Shown one piece after another: positions 57,203 to 64,000 of a stretch of DNA of 64,000 bases (positions within the stretch are counted from its first letter, which is position 1; each line of letters opens with the position of its first letter). Under the pieces are notes generated by a model. It did no database searches, had not been told where the DNA came from, and saw nothing but the letters and a program-made list of their open reading frames with translations. A program made the position numbers and the translations under genes. This DNA is from Chondrosia reniformis (taxonomy: Eukaryota > Porifera > Demospongiae > Chondrillida > Chondrillidae). The stretch lies in the NCBI GenBank assembly GCA_947172415.1, contig OX359201.1, positions 4,526,001-4,590,000 on the forward strand. Direction: 5' to 3'.

Positions 57203-58544
57203 TACATACGTACGTACGTACATACAAAGGTTGCAACTTGGCAAGGTGTGCCCCAAGCTTCATTATCAAATGTGTGGAATGTTTGTTGTTGATGAATGTC
57301 TACATACGTACGTATGTACAAGTTGTAGTGTTCTGTTAAGAAGTCTATGTAGTTGTTTGAGTTGACCAACTGATGTACATACTAACCACCATGAAAGAAA
57401 ACAATGCTTACCTAAGACGGTCTCTTTAATGATGCCATAAAACTATAAGTCTATCGACTAACTTCCACAGGAAGTTGTGGAGCAGTAGACTGTTGTATAA
57501 TCTAATATTATAGAGGTGTAATTATCAGCGATTCCTATATGTAGTATCATGTCATACTAAACTTTGAGTCTATACCAGCTCAATCAAAACCTTTGATAAT
57601 GAGTATATACTTATGAGGCATAATTACCTTAAATACTTAACTATCTTTGGCTAGCAATTACCCAAATCCGGTATACTTTAGCAGTCAATGGGTAACCATT
57701 AATTGGTAGCTATTAATAGTACATTAGTACGTAGGCACTTATGTTGACATCACTACATAACAAAACAGATAAACTGTAACAATTAGCTTTATATGCATTA
57801 GAGTATTTTCTTTTGATTAGTTGCCTTCCTAAAGAATGGGGAACACTTGGACAGTGTGTGGAGTGATGCATAATAATAGATTCATAAGGCATGACAACTA
57901 AAGAGAATGCTTTCAACAAAAGGAAGTGCTACTGGAAAGTAGGAGTAGGTCAGTAATGGCAAACACAATATTGTAAGTTTTGAAAGCTAATTCTTAAAGT
58001 TCATAATTATAACAGAATCACAGCCATGACTAACATAAAGGTAAGTATGACTTTCATATACGTATGTACGTATGCATGAATGTACATTTACAGATTTCAA
58101 ATACATACGTACGTACATACATACGTAAGTACACATTTAGTATGTATACATATAAACTGATTCTAGGTAAAAGTTAACTGGTAATGAGTAGCAGATATTA
58201 GGAGAGTACCTTTTAACCAATTAACCATTATGAAACTATTAAGGCAATGGAAATACATTCTCAAAGTTATGTATGTACGTATGCATATACAGTAGAAATC
58301 GCATAAGATGAAATTTTTAATATCCCCACTCATTTCATCTTAGCAGGATTTGATTGCATGTTTTATATAATTAAATGGCTGACTCCTTAATACATTATCA
58401 TACTAGTCACACCTTTCTGGACAAACTTGGATGCATAGCTAAACAAACTGCTAATCTAGTATTATTAGTACAACATACTCATAATATAATATTGAAGTAC
58501 ATACGTACGTACTTAAATATGTATGTGTATATACGTATACAGTA
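57203..58544. other. No gene seen
   Basis: AT-rich with many short TACGTACGTA runs; no conserved frame. Confidence 0.5.
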
Positions 58545-58699
58545 CTTTTTGGGTCGGTTGTCCAGACCGGACATTGCAATCGGTAATTGGTTAGCACTCG
58601 CAACTACCATTTGAACCAAGGTTCCCACTAGAATGATGTCACCAACCTATTTATCGATTACCGATTACAACGTCAGGTCTGGACAACCGACCCAAAAAG
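58545..58699. mobile_element. 155-bp TA-flanked MITE
   Basis: Ends CTTTTTGGGTCGGTTGTCCA and its exact inverse TGGACAACCGACCCAAAAAG, TA on both sides. An inner pair, CGGTAATTGG / CGATTACCGATT, continues the fold. Non-coding. Confidence 0.92.
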
Positions 58700-59022
58700 T
58701 ACAATAATGGTCTGTTGAGACTGCAATGTCTGCAGAGACAAACTAAATGTAGTCTTATCATAAATCTAACATTGTTGAAATATTATCACACACAGATGCC
58801 ACTACTTCACAGGTACACTGTCTAGCACCATCCCTTCAGGATTGAACCTATTTAGTGCTATATGTACGTATATCACAGTTTAACTGTCCTGGAAAGGTCA
58901 TATTGCTTGAAATACGTAAGGCCCCACCAGAGAAGTATAGGATGAGGTGTATGCAACCACATTCACTAGACAAGAAGGACAGACACACCTTCATAATGTA
59001 CACACTACAGAGTGACAAAGGT

Positions 59023-59396
59023 AATGACATACACACGGTACTAGTGACAAAGGTATTGACATACACACTGTACTAGTGACAAAGATAATGACATACACAC
59101 TGTACTAGTGACAAAGGTAATGACATACACACGGTACTAGTGACAAAGGTATTGACATACACACTGTACTAGTGACAAAGATAATGACATACACACTGTA
59201 CTAGTGACAAAGATAATGACATACACACTGTACTAGTGACAAAGATAATGACATACACACTGTACTAGTGACAAAGATAATGACATACACACTGTACTAG
59301 TGACAAAGATAATGACATACACACTGTACTAGTGACAAAGATAATGACATACACACTGTACTAGTGACAAAGATAATGACATACACACTGTACTAT
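59023..59396. repeat. 32-bp tandem repeat, ~12 units
   Basis: Unit TGACATACACACTGTACTAG + TGACAAAGATAA. The first units carry variants (GGTAT, GGTAA, CGGTAC) in an alternating order, suggesting higher-order duplication of 3 units. Confidence 0.95.
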
Positions 59397-59689
59397 CCAC
59401 AAAGAACACTTTAACCAATAACCACAACACAAGAATGATAAAAGCAGCCATTTAATGCATCACATACAGATACACACTCCTCCCAGTCCGCCTAGAGATA
59501 CAGTTTCACACAACAGACCATCCCACTAGTATGATACGAGTGTCAAACTGGAGAAAAATCAGAAAACCCAATTTATCCATCCTCAACTTGGGTGGGCTTT
59601 AAATAGCACCCTTTAAGTAGTCCTGGATACCTACAGTAACAGGTGTATCAACAACACGACTACTAACAGAAATTGAACATTTTATTTCA

Positions 59690-59722
59690 TTGCTGATGAA
59701 GATCTCCTGGTTGAAACATTCG
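59690..59722 (+). other. Hammerhead-like motif
   Basis: CTGATGAAGATCTCCTGGTT GAAAC on the + strand. Core boxes kept, but helix II is weak (G-U pairs) and no GTC site follows. Probably a decayed relative of the 24.5 kb core. Confidence 0.35.
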
Positions 59723-60626
59723 CTTTCAGTTGATACTTGTGGTACTGATGCTCAACCATTTCAAATACCATTCTAAACAGTACAAATATTCCTTATCACT
59801 TCAATCAACACCAATGTATGTATACATATACAACATATCCTACATTGCAATGAATAGTATATATAACTAAAGTGAAATTGTTCAAGTTAGACTGTCTGTT
59901 GTGACTCAGTATTCAATAATTACTGCCATATATGTCCTTCACCCACCTCTCAGTATATCATATCATGGACATGACATCACTCACACATATCATGAATTGA
60001 AAATGTACACATGATTAAGTGTGTTCACTTCATCTTCACTTTCTCCTGCACTTAAATAGTTATCTGATATACAAGTATAGAATGATCAGTTCTTCAGTTA
60101 CTAGTATATACTATCACACCAAGACAACGGATTAAAACACTCTCAGTAGTGACATAAGTACGTACACAAGCCCCTTAAGGCTTAAAATACAATTACAAAG
60201 AATCCTTAATACACACACATACAATTTAGACATTACAAGTGCAGCCTAAGATAGATTTACACTTTGCATAAATTGAGTTATAACTGCTTGTAGGATTTCA
60301 GAAGTTGCATTACAAAGCATCACACTGTGCATTGGTTAATGAAAAACTAACCCCTTAACTCCCAGCTAGGAACTTAGCACCAAGCAAACAAAAATGGGAA
60401 AACTTTTAGCAAGAGAAGCCGACAGTGTATGAGAATATCTAACACTAATTGTTTGAACTCTAGATTACCTTCACACATTGTATTTCTTACCTATAACACA
60501 CACAAACGCACATAAAACTCTTACATTTCCTTAAATTAAAATATTGTTAATTAACAGATGGTACATGGGCTTTGATTTACAAATGGAATAAGCCAGTGTG
60601 TCACTGTAAGGGATAGGTGCTATAGT

Positions 60627-60924
60627 TGTTATAACAAACCCAGAGGGACGCAGCGGGGTTCTGCTTAGATTACATAATAATTGGTAACTGATTTTTACCT
60701 CACAAGATGCAATATATCTTATACCACCCCGTGGGTAGAGCAGACATATTGCCAAGAGTCCCCTGTGGGCCGCACCTGACCACCCGGACACACCCAGCGC
60801 GGAAAGGGACACACTGGCCCAAAAGGAAGAAACGCCTTCCCACTCGCTTGTCTCGGCGAGACGCATACGGGCTGGGCTCTGAGCCCATATATAGTCGGGC
60901 AAACACCTACCTATGGCTTATTAC
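60627..60924. repeat. GC-rich block, possible solo LTR
   Basis: About 300 bp that is strikingly GC-richer than its surroundings. It begins TGTTATAACA and ends TTATTACA, with a TATATAT box on the minus strand near 60890. The TG...CA ends fit an LTR, but I see no 4-6 bp target duplication. A CpG-rich promoter for the mannosidase gene is the alternative. Confidence 0.25.
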
Positions 60925-61531
60925 ACAGGTACTCGGCATTGAAGGCCGTCTATAGGAATCTGTAAAACGCGGATATTGGCAACCATTCACCCTAGCAGCG
61001 TATAAAATTACACTAATTTAATATCAACATGACCAGTAGAGGTTTATATGAGTTGCCAGTGACTGGGAACAGCCTATATATGCTTACAACCACCGCCTAC
61101 CATTGCCACCCAAACAACAGTCTAATCATTGTTCGTGCTTAGTTTGATGTTGGGCTGTAATGTATCTAGACATCGCTCATAGCCTAAACTTAATTACTTC
61201 CACGTTCACAAAAGGACAGCAAGGGTGATGGAGGTCTAATAGTATTGTTGCTAGTACCAGAGGTACAACAGGCATGACGTACCTTCCTTTAGAGAGAAGC
61301 TTTGTCAACAAAATCGAATGGGAAGGTTCCCTAGTTATATATTCAAGATGTACAAGTCGACTACACTTCTTCGACAGACAAGCCTTCTTTCCTCTCTTCA
61401 GACTCTGAATGAATCGAGTTTGGGTTTTACGGTTATTCTCTGGAATGTAGATATTGTATCCGATCATCTGTAGGAAGTGACGTCATCAATGAGGAAAACC
61501 CTAATTATTAGGATACTAGCCAAACAACTCG

Positions 61532-63379
61532 ATGAGGCATCAACATTCTAGTAAAGATCGTCTCAGTTTGCTAGAAGGCGGCTTCACGTCTTCATACTCA
61601 TCGGGTACACGAATAAGTAGGAATTTTAGATGTGTCCTTGTAAGTTTCCTAATCTGCATGAAACAAAATATAGATAAAATGATACACACATATGGCTTTG
61701 CTTATATATCGAACTGCGCTGATAATGATATCCATTCTCCTTTTCTAGAGATGGTCGCCATTAAAGCTTTTTATGATTTGTCTTTTATTGAGTTTGGTAT
61801 CACTGCTTATTATACTCGTGGAGGGCATTCCATTAGCGGAGCATGCAGCCAGAATAAGCAGGATTAGAATGACTCCTCCAACTCAAAGCAAGGGAGACGA
61901 ATTAATTCATAAAATGAAGGAAGAACTAAGTGGCATTAGAAAGAAATACGAGAAAGTTGCCAATGAAAGTGTTACTTCTTCCAAGCAATCACTCAAAAGT
62001 AAAACTGAAAGAACTGAAGAAGTCACTACAAAGAAAGTGACTCCACAAGTTGAGGAAGAGAAGACAGACCGCACCCATCCCACAGCAGCCGAGCATGTGC
62101 CTAATACAAGGCAGCAGGCTGTAGTGGATGCCTTTAAGCATGCCTGGAAGGGATACAAGCTGTATTCTTATGGAAAAGATGAACTTCTTCCTGTTTCTCA
62201 CAAATCCAATGAATGGTTTAATTTAGGCTTAACACTCATAGATTCACTAGATACAATGTGGTTAATGGGCCTGAAGGAGGAGTTTGATGAAGCAAGGCAA
62301 TGGATCAGAGACAAGCTAGTCCTAGCTCAAAATAAAAATGTCAACTTGTTTGAAACCACCATTCGAGTGCTAGGTAGTTTGCTAAGCACCTACCATCTTA
62401 CCAAGGATGACCTGTTCTTAGAGAAAGCTGTAAGTGCCAATAGTGAGCTATGTCTACAAAGTGTATTTGTTGGTGCTATTTCTGCACTACAAAGTGTACT
62501 TTTAATTTGTTGGACTCATGTCAGTCTCTTATAACCTTTGACCTTTGACCTCCCAATATATAGGTGTGTCTAATAGTGACCTATTCAAGAGACCAGTGTA
62601 TGTATGCTTTCATAGCAACAGCGACTGTTTCTTACATTAAATGGGTTGAATTGCTGATACAGGAAGTACCCCACTTACTGATGTTTGTGAATGATTACAC
62701 TTGTGGTTTTGACTATCATTGGGGTCATTCATAAATTGTATCTTAAGCACAGTGTACTAATTTGCTGTCAGTAGACTTAACCTTTTACCTAAACACCTCT
62801 ATCAGCAAGTGGTGCTACATATGTTTGTAAGCATTCCTTGAATAATGTGTGTGTAAATATAGCAGGTAAAAATTACAAAATATGACTGTAGACAGTTTTT
62901 TGGAGAACTGAACATGTAATATTTTCCAAATGGTAACTGGTAAAGTATTTTGAATAATTATATCAAGCTAATACATAGATATTCATTGTTAGCAATTCAC
63001 ATTTCTTGTGAATTATGTTTATATGTTATTTTTCATTTCTTGTACATGGGACAAGTATACCTTTTTCTTTTAAATGTTTCCTTTATTCGATTCCTAATTG
63101 TCATAAATTCCCTATTTACGTACATAGACTATTTCCATAATTATTATAAAATTAATCTACATGTATACATATATTCTTCTACTTTAGGTTGATTTGGGTG
63201 ACAGGCTCCTTGGGGCATTTGGTACATCTTCTGGTATTCCCTTCTCGGATGTCAACCTAAGTACAAAGAAGGGAAAACCCCCTAAATGGTCTCCTGATAG
63301 TTCAGTTTCAGAAGTTACTTCCGTTCAGATTGAGTTTCGGGACCTGGCTTGGACCACTGGAAATGTTGAAAAATTTCAG
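61532..63379 (+). CDS. MAN1B1: ER mannosyl-oligosaccharide alpha-1,2-mannosidase (GH47), 5' part
   Basis: Exon 1, 61532-61639: short cytosolic tail ([20 protein letters not shown]). Exon 2, 61749-62429: TM anchor ([20 protein letters not shown]), a charged stem, then the catalytic domain start ([20 protein letters not shown], then [37 protein letters not shown]). Exon 3, 63188-63379: [40 protein letters not shown]. All joints are phase 0 with GT-AG ends. A type II ER/Golgi membrane enzyme trimming Man9 N-glycans in quality control, by family. The pattern [10 protein letters not shown] and the exon 3 wording are closest to MAN1B1 rather than Golgi MAN1A. The rest of the gene lies beyond the right end. 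Confidence 0.9.
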
Positions 63380-63552
63380 GTTCTACTGAAAGCACCTTAA
63401 CAAATGTATTTGCCTATTTGTTGACTACATCCCTGGTATCACTTTGTGTACTACTATATAGCAGGGTTGGCATGCACCCTGTTGAGTGGGTGGCTATCAA
63501 TTACTGGTAGTAAATCATTTCAGCAGCTTTAGAGTAACTGTGTTTTCCTTGC

Positions 63553-63974
63553 ATTGGGGTGATACAGAGTGTAGTGCCTTGGTGTGATACAGAGTGTAGT
63601 GCATTGGGGTGATACAGAGTGTAGTGCCTTGGTGTGATACAGAGTGTAGTGCATTGGGGTGATACAGAGTGTAGTGCGTTGGTGTGATACAGAGTGTAGT
63701 GCCTTGGTGTGATACAGAGTGTAGTGCCTTGGTGTGATACAGAGTGTAGTGCCTTGGTGTGATACAGAGTGTAGTGCCTTGGTGTGATACAGAGTGTAGT
63801 GCCTTGGTGTGATACAGAGTGTAGTGCCTTGGTGTGATACAGAGTGTAGTGCCTTGGTGTGATACAGAGTGTAGTGCCTTGGTGTGATACAGAGTGTAGT
63901 GTCGTGGTGTGATATAGAGTGTAGTGCCTTGGTGTGATACAGAGTGTAGTGCCTTGGTGTGATACAGAGTGTTT
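63553..63974. repeat. 25-bp tandem repeat, ~17 units, in a mannosidase intron
   Basis: Unit TGTGATACAGAGTGTAGTGC + CTTGG. The first four units alternate CATTGG and CCTTGG; one unit reads TCGTGG. Confidence 0.96.
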
Positions 63975-64000
63975 ATAAATTCACACAGAATAATTGCTTT

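Overview
The window is animal nuclear DNA. It is AT-rich, with short GT-AG introns, dense MITEs and tandem repeats. The gene content (a receptor tyrosine kinase with an unfamiliar ectodomain, KLHL-type BTB-kelch genes, a full PKN kinase, ER mannosidase I, a small death-domain protein) fits an early-branching metazoan. My best guess is a demosponge such as Amphimedon; that is inference from style, not a database match.

Layout. (1) 1-9.5 kb and 29-35.5 kb are segmental duplications. One unit is a BTB-kelch gene (+), a convergent broken Rab GTPase (-) and a dispersed repeat called R1 here; four copies are visible (1-447 partial, 4390-6066 intact, 29390-31087 intact, 31923-32929 truncated at the 5' end). 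A second unit is a beta-propeller gene (+) convergent with a 109-aa death-domain gene (-). It occurs at 25.5-28.3 kb (decayed) and 33-35.4 kb (death-domain gene intact, propeller damaged). A tyrosine-kinase pseudogene lies at 1.64-3.3 kb and a duplicated 3' end of PKN at 8-9.2 kb. (2) 9.2-19.9 kb holds a receptor tyrosine kinase family on the minus strand: a truncated fragment, a kinase-less broken copy and one complete 13-exon gene (14461-19876). (3) 20.1-23.7 kb is a THAP/DDE transposon whose transposase is stopped by one in-frame TAG; an opposite-strand SAP-domain exon lies at its other end. (4) 36.9-41 kb is a coiled-coil gene fragment riddled with TE pieces. (5) 42-45.2 kb is non-coding; it holds a textbook type I hammerhead ribozyme and a ~1.4 kb near-perfect palindrome. 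(6) 45.76-56.4 kb is a complete 15-exon protein kinase N gene (984 codons, every exon phase checked by hand). (7) 56.5-61.5 kb is repeat-rich intergenic DNA. (8) 61.5 kb to the end is the 5' part of an ER alpha-1,2-mannosidase (MAN1B1-like) gene.

The genes do not form an operon or pathway. The organising theme is duplication and rearrangement: receptor and kelch cassettes copied, inverted and truncated, and terminal-inverted-repeat elements that have captured pieces of host or transposon genes (HIRAN-like, Ulp1-like, CENP-B-type DNA-binding domains). Exon limits were placed by reading splice sites and phase by eye; no search was run.
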